From NCBI GenBank assembly GCA_003049465.1, contig PYSS01000134.1, forward strand, positions 1 to 64,000: DNA of 64,000 nt. Reading direction: 5' to 3'. The position numbers and the translations under genes are program-made. Shown here piece by piece: positions 1 to 11,448 of the stretch (position 1 is the stretch's first letter; every line of letters starts with the position of its first letter). A model generated the notes under the pieces. The model did not search any database and was not told the DNA's origin. It saw nothing but the letters and a program-made list of their open reading frames with translations. This stretch comes from Magnaporthiopsis rhizophila. Lineage: Eukaryota > Ascomycota > Sordariomycetes > Magnaporthales > Magnaporthaceae.

Positions 1-266
1 AAAAAAAAAAAAAAAAAAAGTAAACGGAATGACGTTATGGTTCATAGGAAGATCGGAGCAATTATTGGGAACTAGGTCAGTTTTAATTGACTGGATGGTT
101 TGTGTGCAGCTGGCTCCGCAAGGCTATTCAGTGTATTATACGGTCCTGTTCTTTGGAGGTCATAAAGACGACGGGCAGAGGCGGAGATATTATCGAGGGA
201 ATCAAAAAGATGAAAAACAAACGACCAGGAAAAAAAACTTGGCGATTGTGTTCGGCGCATATCTTC
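1..266. other. Left-edge spacer
   Basis: The window opens with 19 A residues, followed by sequence with no convincing reading frame. It is the 3' flank of the small minus-strand gene that ends at 267. Nothing else is recognised here. Confidence 0.5.
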
Positions 267-955
267 CTATTTTCCGCCAAACCAGCTGGAGATGCCGCCT
301 TTGGCCTTGGCCGCGCCATCCTCAACCTTGCGGTCGAACTCGTCCACCTTCTTCATAGCCCCTGCCTTGGCGTCCCTCGCATACGCTTCCAGCTTCGCAG
401 CCTCCGCCTTCGCATTTGCGGCCTGGAGGCATGTCAGAGAGGTTAGCGTCAGATCGGCGCCATCCGAGAGTTCTCCATGCTGGGTTGACTTAATGGTTGA
501 AGGTGGGCAGGGGTTCAACTGTGCCCCCGGCAGGCTGGGGTCGGGTGCTGCAAATGCTAATGAGAGATGGATGTGGGGAAGCTCCCTCCCAGCGAATGTC
601 AAGTGTGGGGTGGACGGAGGGTAGGCAAACTGAAGAGAACATGGAAAGGCTCTTACAGCAGTGTCAAACTTGGCACCAGCTTTTGCGCCGAGCACCTCGG
701 CCTCCTTCTCAGCCTCCCTTCCGCGTCCTGGAATCTCGCTCTTGACTTTGGCCGATGCGCTGTGCATGTCATCTGCCCGGCGAGAATACCCGTGTCAGCA
801 AATCGCTTCCGGACAAGGAGCCGTCCTCATGACGGGAACCTACGCTCGAATTGCTTCTGGGCAACCTTCGTGTTTCCGCCAGACTGGTACAGGTAGTATC
901 CAACGCCGCCGGCGCCGGCGAGTGCGAGCATCATGGGAACCCTGGACTTGGTCAT
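267..955 (-). CDS. Small Ala/Lys-rich membrane-anchored protein, three exons
   Basis: I assemble a 127-residue protein from exons 955-844, 772-657 and 422-267, all with GT-AG borders that keep one frame. The start MTKSRVPMMLALAGAGGVGYY is a short hydrophobic, glycine-rich anchor (about residues 7-24). The rest is a charged amphipathic Ala/Lys/Glu helix with no cysteine, ending in ISSWFGGK. This layout resembles small fungal proteins often labelled 'calcofluor white hypersensitive protein', which look like LEA-type helices tethered to a membrane, possibly mitochondrial. No catalytic motif is visible. The family link is recalled rather than tested, and the cellular role is unknown. The gene is divergent from the DysF-domain gene starting at 1976. 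Confidence 0.7.
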
Positions 956-1975
956 TTTGGGCAAGCTGTTGCTGGAGACGAGCTTTTGGGAGATGCAAAG
1001 ATAGGTTGATCGAGGGCGATAGCAGCTTTGTTCCTATTTGACTTGAGAATAGGAGTATGGTAAGCGGGATTGGAGTGCGCAAGTGACGAGGGGTGATGGC
1101 GGATGGCTTCAGGTCTTTATTAAATCAGGCGAGCTCCACGCCACAGGTACGTCGATGAGTTAATTGGCAATCAAGTCTGGGACCGGACGGGCGGCTAGAA
1201 CAGTAATGTGACGTGCAGCAGCAGCAGCACCTCCTTCCTCTTCCTCTAGCAGCTCCTGTGGTCGTCGCACCAACAGCTGGGAAAGCTCCCGCCCTGGGAC
1301 TGACACATTACATCATCGATGCACGATGGTGGAGAGCTCCCGACCTGGGCACGCACTTCCCGTATGCCGCGACCAAGCACCCCTGTTTGCGCTGCCCATT
1401 GCCACTGGTGTCCACCAAAAACCGGAATGCTCCAGCTTGCACGTTCGGCCGGCACCGAAACCGTTCCTCGCCAAAGCAACATTTCTTTTCAATCGGAGGG
1501 CGAATCACTCTCCAGATATGCTCCCTTGATTTATTTTTTGCAAACATTCTTGGTCTAGTGACCAACCGCAGGCAGGCCCTGGCTGGCCCGCACCCGATAA
1601 AGGCTGAGGAAGGGCAGCCTCAATTGGTGTCGCAGGGTGGCGTCTTGCCCAGGCTTTTCCGGCGTCGTCATCGCACCATCCCTTGTCCCAGCAACTCATC
1701 CGAGTTAGGATCGAGGTTCCAGGAAGTTCCTCCTTTCAACCTGGCGACCTAGGGCAAATCCGAACACTAATCGTTTCCACTCTTCTTGTCCTGTTTCTGC
1801 CTGTTTTGTTTTGTAATTCTTGCCATCGACGGCCTTCTTATCAGAATTAATTGTGTCGGTTTTTGCTTGTTTATACGATTGATTGTTGCTGGCCTCCCCA
1901 GGGCACACCCGTGATGCCGCTGGCGTCTTTGACGCCATTCCACAAACAGCTTTAGTCCGCTAGACCCCGCGAGAC
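956..1975. promoter_or_regulatory. Divergent intergenic region
   Basis: About 1 kb separates the start codons of two divergent genes and must hold both promoters. The open frames here are short and mutually overlapping on both strands, without family resemblance. I see no recognisable regulatory motif. Confidence 0.4.
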
Positions 1976-3425
1976 ATGACAAAGCCCAGAATCCGGAGGC
2001 CTCATACGTCGCGACGGGCCTCTCCCCCAAAAGATAGCGATTATGATCACGAGATAGCCCTCGTCGAGGAGGACACGCACCCCGAGCCCGAAAGCGGCAC
2101 CAGTCCTGAGCCTGCCGATCCCGGGCTTGGCCCGTCATCGTCTTCGACAGGTCCTCCTCTTGCCGCCGCGGGGAGACGTCGCTCCTCTGCCTCGCACAGC
2201 CCGCTATCGTCAGATGGTGACCGCTCGTTACCGCCAAAGTCTACTCACCCGGGCGGCGTTGGAGCGAAGGCAGGACCGACAATAGCAGTAGAACGTAAGT
2301 CGGCAATCCCTGTCTCCGATATGACATGAGCTCTAATGTGTTTTGGCGAACGGGACAGAACCGACGCCTTTTGAGCCAGCGGTTGCAACCGCGGCACATC
2401 GCGAGGGGGCGGGCAGCTCACAAGAGGTCGAGTCGGCCATCGACATACTTTACGAAAACGAGCGCGGCGCGCTGTGCTGCGGGTATCCGCTTTTCGCGTC
2501 CCGGGCGCTGGGGAACCTCGACCCGCCGGCTTGGACCAACCTAGCCCACAAGCCCAGTCCGACAGATATCCGAACGGCCCAGGTCCCAGACCCCAGTTGG
2601 GATTGGGCGTGGCCCGAGTGGCGGATCAACCACGAGGAACAGGGGTGTACAGATAAAGACGGATGGGAGTACTCGTTCGCTTTTCACAACAAGTTCTCGT
2701 GGCATGGCCCAAAGTGGTGGAACTCGTTCGTCCGCAGGCGCGCCTGGACCCGCCGGCGCGTCAAGAAGGACCAGATCCGCCAGGCTCACGGCGGCGGTCT
2801 ACTCCAACCCGACTATTTCACCGTCAGATCCTCGGCCGAGAGGGCTCGCCGTAGCTCCGCCGAGCTCAGCGGGCCCGGCAGCGGCAGCAAGCGCGGGAGC
2901 ATCACCAGCGCCAGCGTAGCCTCGCAAGCGACAGGGGGAGCGGGCGGTGAGAAAGCAGACATTAGGGACGTCGAGGAGCTGCTGGCGGCCCTGCGAGCTT
3001 GCCGTATCGACAGAGAGAAGATCGAGACGCTGGAGAACTACCTCGAGAACGGAGACAAGGACGATCTCGCAAACCTTGAAGGAAAGATGCCAGAGGTCAT
3101 GGGCTTCTTCGTCTTTCAGACCTCGCGCCGGTTGTTGGTGGCGCGACTCACGGAGCTGCACGACCAGGCGCAGTTGCAGGCGAAGCAGCAAAAGGGTGAC
3201 ACGTCAGGGTCGAGCAGGGCTGCGACTTTGGAAAGCGCTCTTGCGGCTGCCCTGGGGCGCGCAGACGAGGAAATAAGACGCCTCGAATATTGGAGCGACG
3301 TCAAGGAGGTGGCCGAGAAGGGACACTCGCACGGTGCTGTCGACGGCGAGTGCGGCTGGGACGATTCTTGGGAGGGTGTCGACAACAGTGGCCCAGCCGC
3401 CCCAGGCGCACCGGGGAAAAAATAG
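1976..3425 (+). CDS. Peroxin/ferlin (DysF) domain protein, Spo73/Mug65-like
   Basis: The exons are 1976-2294 and 2359-3425 (intron GTAAGT...ACAG, split codon CAA) and give 461 residues. The first ~105 residues are low-complexity, rich in Ser, Pro and Glu. From about residue 125 the signature YENERGALCCGYPLFASRAL appears, then DPSWDWAWPEWRINHEEQG, DGWEYSFAF, FSWHGPKWWNSFVRRRAW. This is the DysFN/DysFC layout of fungal peroxin/ferlin proteins such as Spo73 (yeast spore wall formation and prospore membrane extension) and fission yeast Mug65. A charged helical C-terminal region (about 300-430) follows. The likely role is membrane-associated, at sporulation or at peroxisomes/ER; family members differ, so this is inference. 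No transmembrane segment is obvious. Confidence 0.85.
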
Positions 3426-3767
3426 GACATAATCAGGGGGGACGTACGCTCGTTATTGGATATACCCTTTACATTTTGCTGTTATTTTACTCTCCTTGTA
3501 TCTCCAGCCATGAAAGGCAATAAGAGTATGGACACTGTGCGGGGTTTCTGCCACACTTGACCGCCACAGGGGAGCTCCAGCGATCGCGACTCGGTCGTTG
3601 GAGCAGCCAATTTTTTTCCACATCTATTGACGACTCCAGTTCGACCTGCGCTGCCCGCTTCAGATATCGCCTCAAGGCCCAATGCTCCCGGCCAACTGTC
3701 TCTGGCGCAGCAACCCCCTCACGCACGCAATATGGTGCTCCGGCTATAGCGCTCGTCCCTGGGAATC
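3426..3767. other. Spacer between the DysF gene and the PPR gene
   Basis: This is a tandem gap of 342 bases. An ATG at 3732 is in frame with the PPR start at 3768 but meets a stop after five codons, so it is at most a tiny upstream ORF. No other motif is seen. Confidence 0.4.
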
Positions 3768-6146
3768 ATGTCAGCATGGGGGACGTGGCGCCAAGCATCG
3801 TGCTGGTTCCGGGCCCTCGCGACGATTCCTGGGGGCCCCCTTCAAACGTCCCGGTCGGCGCCACGGACCCGCCCCAACGGCTATATTTCACCATACTCCT
3901 CGTCCTCCACAGCCGCCCCGGCCTCCTCGTCCGTGCCGCCGCTCCCTCCAGAGGACAATGGCGTCGGCCGCGGGAACGCCGATGCGGGGTCCTTGACTGA
4001 GCGGGCAGAGACGGCGGTCCCCGCAGCAGATACAACCGCGCCTACAAAGCAGCCTAGGGCGGAGCTCCCCCTCGCTGAGCGTCTGATAAGGGCCCCAATG
4101 CCTACCCATCCCTCGAGGGTGTCGGTCCTCATCGATCCTTGGAAGCCGATCCCACAGAGTCTGACGGAGAACTACCGCCGGGCGCACGAGCATGGGCGGA
4201 GCGTGATATCGCAAAGGCGCTATGAGGAAAGACGGCAATCCTTCGATAGACCCTTTGCGGACTGGCGGGAACTCCTGCGGCGCATGTCTGACAACACCCC
4301 GGACCGGGCGAGCTGGAGGGCGGTCAACCTGCACACCGATACAAACAGGTTCGATAGGTGGGTGCTGTTCCACGACCTGGAAATGGGAATTCGCCCCATC
4401 ATGGAGGCGACCGGCTGCGCTGTCCGGACCAGGATGACTGGGCGCTCGATCATGTCCATCTCTGTGTACGGCCCGCCCGGCTCCCTAGAGCGTGCCGTCA
4501 CCGCGATCCTCGAGACGATCCAGGTGGCTCTGGTCACCCAGGGCCATGGTGAATCGGCCGTCATCGACATGAAGCCCTGTGAGCTCAGTGCCGAGGACCG
4601 ATCTCATCTGAATAAGGTGGATGCTCAAAGTAACGTTGACCTGAACTCACTCATGCCCCTCGACGCGTCGCCCTCTGAGGCGCCATCGACCGTCTTCCGC
4701 ACCTCCTTCCCCACCGCACAAGAGGTGCCCAGGCCCGGGGTCTGGACTAAGCGGGGTCTCGACGACTACGTGGCGCGCATCACTGATGTGCGTCTCGAGG
4801 AGCTGGCTCGGAGCATCCCGAGTCAGCGGACGTGCCATGTGTCTGTTGTCTCGACCCTGTTGCGCGACGTCTTCAACGACCACGATGCGCGTTCATCGAT
4901 AACGTTGCCAGCCATCCACAAGGCGCTGCGCTACCACGTCCGCCACGGCATGGCACTACGCCAGGAAATGCTGATCCTCTTCGACTTTACCACGAGGACG
5001 CTGAAGCTCTCACCGTCGGCGGAGACCTTCAATATCATGCTGAGCGGGTACGCCCAGGCAAAGGATCTCGGGGGGTTCGAACTCATAGTGCGGTCGATGG
5101 AGGCCTACGCCTGCGTGCCAAACTTCCGCACGTGGCTGTATATGATGTCTATGATGGAGAGCGGTCAAGTCAGGCAGTATATGCTGGGGATTATGCGCTC
5201 CAAGGGCATGCTCGACTCGCCGTCCGTCGCCCGCGAGCTGGCAAAGCTCAACGCCGTCCACCACGCCCGCGCGGCTATGGAGACTGAGCGCCCCACCACT
5301 CTGCGAGAGTTCCTGGACCGCCAGGACCTACTATACGGCGAACGAAACTTGTGGCTGACTCCATGGGTCGCCAACCAAACGATTGACGTATTCTGCGAAT
5401 ACGGACGCTTCCGAGACGCCTTCGCTCTGGTCAAAAGAATGCGCAAGCCGGACCGTCCCGCCTCAGCGCGCCCAAACATAGTCACTTATACCACCATATT
5501 GTCACACGCCAAGACACAGAGGCTAGTGGCCATCGGCCTTCTTGTTCTAGAGCGCCTGGAACGGGCCGGCTTGGTGCCTAATCAGGTTACCTACCATTTG
5601 CTTTTTGAGCTGGTCTGGAACGCCCGTTTGCCGCTGGCCGTCGGCGTCGTCTGGCACTACGCAGCCCTGACTTTGGGCTCAATGAGCTACCGGATGCGCC
5701 GCCGCATCGGGGATGTTCTGCACGCCCTAGGCAGCGAAGAACCAACCAGTGAGGAAGAAGACGTCGTGGCCAGGTGGGCGAGGCTGAGATCATTCGCGTC
5801 GCTGGTGAGCACCATGCCGAGCCCAGAGACGCTGCCGGAGCCCGATGGCGACGACCGGGTGCCTCTCGACCTGCTGTTTGCTCAGAAGTATGCCGGCTAC
5901 AGGCCTGAAGAGCCGCTCGGCCACCTGTTGAAGACGGCGCTCGAGGCGGACTGGCAGCACCACCGAGATTTCGCAGCCGGCGGCGGCTCGGATCCCGCCA
6001 ACCCGCCGCGGGGCACGATCAACCTAGTCCTCAGACGCGCGCTGTCGGCCCCGGACACCGAAGTGCCTGAACCCACCGTAACGATCCTCCTCGCTGCGGA
6101 TTACTCGTCTCTGGCTGCACGGCGGCGGGGGACCCACGATTTATAG
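3768..6146 (+). CDS. Pentatricopeptide repeat protein, probably mitochondrial
   Basis: A single exon gives 792 residues. The N-terminus (MSAWGTWRQASCWFRALATI) is rich in Arg, Ser and Ala and nearly free of acidic residues, as expected for a mitochondrial presequence, and is followed by a Ser/Pro linker. Helical-hairpin repeats of PPR type are visible around residues 415-450 (SAETFNIMLSGYAQAKDLGG), 525-560 and 567-610 (RPNIVTYTTILSHAKT, then GLVPNQVTYHLLFELV). Fungal PPR proteins bind organellar RNA in processing, stability or translation; which RNA cannot be read from the sequence. The next upstream in-frame ATG is cut off by a stop, which supports the 3768 start. The gene is convergent with the PP2C gene downstream. 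Confidence 0.85.
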   Translation: MSAWGTWRQASCWFRALATIPGGPLQTSRSAPRTRPNGYISPYSSSSTAAPASSSVPPLPPEDNGVGRGNADAGSLTERAETAVPAADTTAPTKQPRAELPLAERLIRAPMPTHPSRVSVLIDPWKPIPQSLTENYRRAHEHGRSVISQRRYEERRQSFDRPFADWRELLRRMSDNTPDRASWRAVNLHTDTNRFDRWVLFHDLEMGIRPIMEATGCAVRTRMTGRSIMSISVYGPPGSLERAVTAILETIQVALVTQGHGESAVIDMKPCELSAEDRSHLNKVDAQSNVDLNSLMPLDASPSEAPSTVFRTSFPTAQEVPRPGVWTKRGLDDYVARITDVRLEELARSIPSQRTCHVSVVSTLLRDVFNDHDARSSITLPAIHKALRYHVRHGMALRQEMLILFDFTTRTLKLSPSAETFNIMLSGYAQAKDLGGFELIVRSMEAYACVPNFRTWLYMMSMMESGQVRQYMLGIMRSKGMLDSPSVARELAKLNAVHHARAAMETERPTTLREFLDRQDLLYGERNLWLTPWVANQTIDVFCEYGRFRDAFALVKRMRKPDRPASARPNIVTYTTILSHAKTQRLVAIGLLVLERLERAGLVPNQVTYHLLFELVWNARLPLAVGVVWHYAALTLGSMSYRMRRRIGDVLHALGSEEPTSEEEDVVARWARLRSFASLVSTMPSPETLPEPDGDDRVPLDLLFAQKYAGYRPEEPLGHLLKTALEADWQHHRDFAAGGGSDPANPPRGTINLVLRRALSAPDTEVPEPTVTILLAADYSSLAARRRGTHDL

Positions 6147-7496
6147 GCAGCCAGCTTGTGTGCGCTTGATTTCACGTCGAGCACAGTCGTGGTTCCACGA
6201 TGAATATGTATAATACCCATATATAGCATGTATTGTAGCAACGAAGGTAGACGCCATCTAAAAAAGGTCATTATGTGTAAATATATAAAAGTTGGTGCTG
6301 GCCGCTCAGTGGAAATCGGATTGAAGGATAATGGAGCATCCTTCAAACGCATACGACGGTTCGTTGAAACTAACCCGCAGAGGCAAAATGCCCGGTTACT
6401 TCCAGCTAATGGATATCGATTTAGAGAGCATAAAAATGCTTGGTCTTTGTGTGCTGAAAACAAACACCGCAAAGGGGATCACTGTCACGTAGACCTGGGG
6501 ATGTGCGGTTTCCGCATCTCAAGTCTTTTTGCATCGTTTCGCCGACACAGGTTAGCGATATTACTCCTCAGGTTGTCCCCCTTGGCACAGACGACTAAAC
6601 AAAACAAATCCCAGGCTCTGTTTTTTTATGAGTACTCCGTCTCTAAAAAGAAAAAAAGCTACGCCTAACCCCAAATCCTCCACCCGACAATCTAGAGGCC
6701 GTGCCTCCTGCTGCATATGGTAGGTAGGTAGGTAGGTAGGTAGGTACCTAGGTCGGTAGCCCATCGGGGCAAACAAAGGAATAGGGAAGGGAGGCGATGC
6801 GATCCCCGCTTCGCCGCTCCCCTCACAGGTAACACACGCAGTATCCTGCCCAGTCTAGGTTCCTAGACATTCTTGCAACCTAGGAAAAACCTTTGCCTCC
6901 CTCCTCTTTGAAAAATGGACAGAAAAACTCAATGAAAAAAAAAAATTGAAAAAAAAAATAAAAAAAAAATAAAAAAAAGGTTCTCCTTTGCCGACAGGGC
7001 GTACGAGTGCCGAGCGTTACTTCAATCCCGCGATCTGACAACGCATAGGTTCCCACAGAGAAGAAAGAAAAATATCACCGAAAAAAAAGAAGAAGAAAAA
7101 AAGAACATAGGGCGGGGTGATTCGTGACTCGACGTCGGGAGCAAAGACGGACCGGACCGTTCGTTTCGTTATTATTTTGGCATCCAGTCCGAAAGCCCCA
7201 GCCGGGTGAAGGTTCATGAGAGATGTAGGAAGGACCTTGTTTCGTCGGGCGGGAGGGAGGAAGTTATGACCAAGGATATATTTCGACAGACCAGCCATAC
7301 ACCCCATACCAATCGTACCAAGCAGACAGGCCCAAGAGGCAAGAAACAAAAAGGGAATAATTGAAAAAAAAGGTTGGGGGAATACACGCAAAACCAAACA
7401 TGGAAAGAAAATATGAAGAAAAAAAAGAAAAAGCTAGCTAATAATGAGAGGAGACGCCGAGCGAGAAAAGGCCTTGTGATTATTAACAGCTAAGAA
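6147..7496. other. Convergent 3' spacer, A-rich
   Basis: The 3' flanks of the PPR and PP2C genes face each other here. The spacer holds a (GGTA)7 microsatellite and a strongly A-rich stretch (about 6930-7110). No coding frame with family resemblance is found. Confidence 0.5.
6719..6746. repeat. (GGTA)7 tetranucleotide microsatellite
   Basis: Seven perfect GGTA units lie in the convergent spacer. The unit is not the fungal telomere repeat TTAGGG, so this is a simple microsatellite and not an interstitial telomere. Confidence 0.95.
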
Positions 7497-9927
7497 TCAC
7501 GCTGCGGCCTTGGCGGACTTTGACCCGGCCTCGGGCTCTCTCCGCTCTCCCTCCTTTGCCTCCTGGAGCGCCTGCTTCGCCTCGGCAGGCTTTGTCTCGG
7601 AATTGATGCCAGCATCTGCCTTGGCCGTCGACGACGTCTTGTCTTGGGCGCCATCTGTCGAATCCTCCTTCTCTGCGGTAGGGGAAGATTTGGTGACTTG
7701 GCTGTCAAGATCCTTGTCCTCCTGGTCGAACATCTCGGTGTCATCCGTGTCGGTAAGGACCTCAGTCCCGTCGCCGAGGAAGATGACGCGCCCCCGGTAA
7801 CCGCCCAGTCCAAAGCTCTTGCCCTTGGAGTTGTCCATGTCGACATCGTAACCACTGTCACTATCATCAAAGTTATGATGAACGCCAGGTCCTCGGAATT
7901 CAGCTATAGACGTCATAGGGTATTATCAGCAACAATACTTGAGCCGGGGCAGCGGACTATTAGGGGCGGGGCGGATCTTCTTCTCCCGGCCGTCCCGGCA
8001 AAAGCAAAAAAAAAAAAAAAAAAAAAAAAAAATCGAGAGGGGAATAAAGAGTAACGTGGATGGATAATGGCGCGAGCGGAGAGATCTTTCAAGACGATGA
8101 GTCCGTACCATATTCTGGGGGAGCACAGGGGCCGTCGCCATTCGCAACCCTCCTCGCAATCTCCTCGTACCACTCTTCCTTGGTGCGTCCGCGCAGGAAG
8201 CCGATGATTATCATGGTCATGTTATCACAGCCAACGCCGCCAGTCTCCGAGTTAGAAGCCAGGCAGTTGTCCATCATGTTTTCGCAGACCTTCTCCAGGT
8301 CCTGCTTGGCTGCGATCCCCCGCCGGACAAACTCAACAACCGCCTGCGAGGATTGGCAGTCCCAGATACCTGCATCAACCAAGATGCTCTTGTCAGCGCA
8401 CAGATAGATATCCCCAGCAAAGACCCTCAGCGGCCCTGCGGATACTATGGAACAAACGGCGGCTTTGGAACTCACCGTCGCAGGCAATGACGAGGAACTC
8501 GTCATCATCGCCCATATCGTGGACAACAACATCGGGATAGGCGGTTACTATCTGTTGCTCAGGTGCCAGCTCGGCACTCTTCTTGAACTCGAAATCGCCG
8601 ATGGCACGGGAGAGTGCGAGGTTGCCGTTGACGCGGCCGAAGTCGACGAAGCCACCAGCGGCAGTAATGCGCGCCTTTTCGCCTGTCGATACCGAGGGCG
8701 GTACGGATTAGCACTCGAGTCCGCGGTTGAGGGGTGGAGACGCTAGCCACAGGGTTCGTGGTGTCTGTCCATGCGGTCGAGTATTCGAGGGACGAAGTGT
8801 GGGCGAGCGAAGCGTGATGTTGGGGGATAACGTACCCTCATTCTGCGGCTTGTGATCGAACGACAAAGGCTTGGCGCGACCCTTGACTCCCAGTACACTC
8901 CTCGAGTCTCCGGCATTGGCCTGCAGAATTGTCAGCAGGCCAGACAGAGATGAGGGGAAAGAGAAAAAAGCAAATCCGAGCGAGCCGGGTCGGCAAAGTT
9001 TCGGGAATACTGACAATGTAGATCTTGTCGTCGGTTATAAGGCCAACGCAGGCTGTACAGCCCGAGACCTCCTCCTCGTATTTGGGGTCTAGTACCAGGA
9101 CCTCCACGTCAGTCTACAGCCCACCTCAGTCACCAGCAGTCATCCTTCCTCTTGCCAAGGTTCGATGTTCTTTCGTTCGTCGTGTGGGGAAATTTCATCC
9201 CCCTTCTCTCGTACCGTTGAGTATAGCGCGGTCGGTGGCAAGGAAGCCGTCTTTCAGCGCCTGCTCGTAGTTGCCCGCCTTGAACGTGTCCTGGTTCTGG
9301 ACAATCTTGTGAATGTTATCGCCGGCGAATATGGCTACCTTGTCGCCGCCATGACCGTCGAAGACGCCGAAGAAGCTCAGCTTGCCCTTGTGTTGCTTTG
9401 CGGCCTCGGGATTAGAAGCGAGGAGGTCGAGCACAGTTGTGTGAGCGTCCTCCATGCTGATACGCCATCCCTGCATGGCAGAAACACCGTAGAGGAACCG
9501 TTCATCCTCGCCGCGAGCCGATGCCTATGAAAAGGGGAAGAGGACCGAAGTCGGGATTATGGTCAGCGCGCAGGGTCCAACAGAGGCAAACCCGCAGCAG
9601 AGGGGCAAGGCGGGGGGTTGAGAGAAATCGATGACGCATAGACAGCCAGCCAGGCCCGTCGACACGGTGCACCCGCCCGCCATGATGACCGCGAGGGACT
9701 GGACCGGAGGAAACCACGACGACGCGGAACAGTTCACTCAGGGCACGACAGCAAGGTGGGCAAAAGGCAGCATTGTGAAGGTCATGTCCCGAGACCGGGT
9801 TGCGGTAGTGTGGTCTGTTGTGACTTTTGGGGCCCCAAGGAAAAAAGGCAGCGCGCACGCGCGGCTACACACACGACATCTTGGCACGCACCTTCTCAAC
9901 GACGGGCTCTGAGAGCGTCTGTCCCAT
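7497..9927 (-). CDS. ptc2: PP2C serine/threonine phosphatase, Ptc2/Ptc3 type
   Basis: Seven exons (9927-9892, 9524-9215, 9088-9015, 8920-8836, 8682-8476, 8369-8109, 7903-7497) join in frame to 459 residues. The protein begins MGQTLSEPVVEK, with Gly2 placed for N-myristoylation. The PP2C core shows the metal-binding motifs MQGWRISMEDAH (about 29-40), GVFDGHGGDK (about 65-74), ANAGDSR, LALSRAIGDF-type sequence, ACDGIWD and GCDNMTMIII. An acidic Asp/Glu/Lys tail of about 130 residues follows PPEYAEFRGPG. Ptc2/3 enzymes are Mg/Mn-dependent and switch off stress MAP kinase (Hog1) and checkpoint kinase signalling. The first intron is long (367 bases), and the intron before the last exon holds a 27-base poly-T (poly-A on the plus strand). 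Confidence 0.93.
8006..8032. repeat. A27 homopolymer inside a PP2C intron
   Basis: There are 27 consecutive A on the plus strand, which read as poly-T in the sense of the minus-strand gene, within the intron 8108-7904. It may serve as an oversized polypyrimidine tract. Confidence 0.95.
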
Positions 9928-11448
9928 TCTGGCGACGTGTTTGCAATATCTCGTCGGGCCACCGGGGCGGGAGGTAAGGTTGGGGGAGGCGGATGGTTGG
10001 TCTGGAAGGGAGTCGTGGTGGGATGTGTTCACAGTCTGCTCGACACCCAAGGCAAATTTTTCCTGCGAGAGTTGGGGGAGAACAATGACGTTGGAAGGGG
10101 AGGCTGGATTGGCTGAGAGCAGAGATGATGGCTAAAACGTTAGGGGCGCCAGCGGGTGGTCCTTGCTAGGGAAGTTGTGGCAGGTTGTGTTGCGTGCCAA
10201 ACCTAGCACGGGGTCTTTGCGAAAAGGCGCAGCCTCGATGGCGAGCGGAGGACACGAGGGCGGGGTTCAACTGAGGCGCTGGGCCTGGCAACCTGGGAGA
10301 GTGTGGGCCCCGATGAGGGCCAGGGTATTTGTTTGGTTGCGGCGGCCTGGGCCTCGTCGATCCCAAGTCAGACAATGGTCGCGGCGATTGGAATGCAATG
10401 GACGATGCGCGGGGCTGCTGGTGGCACGCGGCGGCGGACAAACCGCATCTCAGGGGAGCAGACGACGGGACTGGGCAGGCAATGATATCAGTAGAGTGAC
10501 ATGCGGAAGGGCTGTCAATGGGATGCAATACATGAAATGGCCAAAATGGATGCAACAAAGGGCGGGAGGTGGTGGAATGGAATGTGCTGTGCCGTGCGGT
10601 GCCGCCGCTGTCGAAAACGGAAGCCCTGGCAGCGAGCTTATTCCTGCCCCCATCGCGCCGCGGGTACCCGTACCCTGGACCGCACTCAACTGGTCGCATG
10701 TTGCACTGCCCAGGCAGCCCCTCCCAGTGGACGACCGAGGCCTGGAGCTGTCGCTGGCGGCTCGCCTGCCTGGGGCTGAGCCACAAGGTGGCCCAAGCTT
10801 CTTCCGCTTTTGGCCTTTGCCGCCTGTTGCCCTTGCCTTTTTACCCCTCCCAATTCTCTGTGCCCCGCGCCAAACGCAAGTGAGGGTTCAGTATTCAGTA
10901 TGCGCAAAAGAGATTGGGTCCCAAAATCCCATCTGGCGCGGGACACTAGCCACACCAGCATCGAGAGCGCTTCGTGGCGTTGCAAGGTTACATGGATGGA
11001 GATCTGATTGGTTACGGGCGACGAGCAGGGACATCAGATTTTTCTGTGATAGCAAGGCCAAGACGCACGTGGGAAGGCGCCGGCTGCCAGATCCAAGCCA
11101 AGGCCTCCCAGCGTGAAGCATGGAAACGACCGACAGCCAGATTCATGCTAGAACCAGCCGAGGCTATGGATATGGCTCTTTTTATGGGCAACTTTGACTC
11201 ATACGTCGTGGGGAGTAACGGATATTCCAAGTACAACTGGGATAAAAAAAAAAAAAAAAAGATTAAAAAAAAATACTTGTAAACAGCCTTTTAAATGGAT
11301 ATCTAACAGGCCAACGGAAAAATCTGGAGGCTGGTGACCAGGCGAGAAGCACGAAATGATAGATGGGAAATAGCTCACTCGGCCGGTTGCCCTACAAAAC
11401 CATCGACATACCATCTACGTACATAAATAACCAGAAAATCGGACGTCA
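9928..11448. other. Upstream region of the PP2C gene and 3' flank of the Axl2 gene
   Basis: This 1.5 kb is GC-rich at first and ends in an A-rich patch with a 17-base A run (11244-11260). Overlapping frames on both strands are long only because the DNA is GC-rich; none resembles a protein family. It should contain the promoter and 5' leader of the PP2C gene. Confidence 0.45.

Noticed and set aside
6719..6746. Possible interstitial telomere repeat
   Set aside because: The unit is GGTA, not TTAGGG, and it is surrounded by ordinary spacer.
10163..11116. 317-codon plus frame and 206-codon minus frame in the same spacer
   Set aside because: Both lack family resemblance and overlap each other in GC-rich DNA; the plus frame begins at a non-ATG codon.
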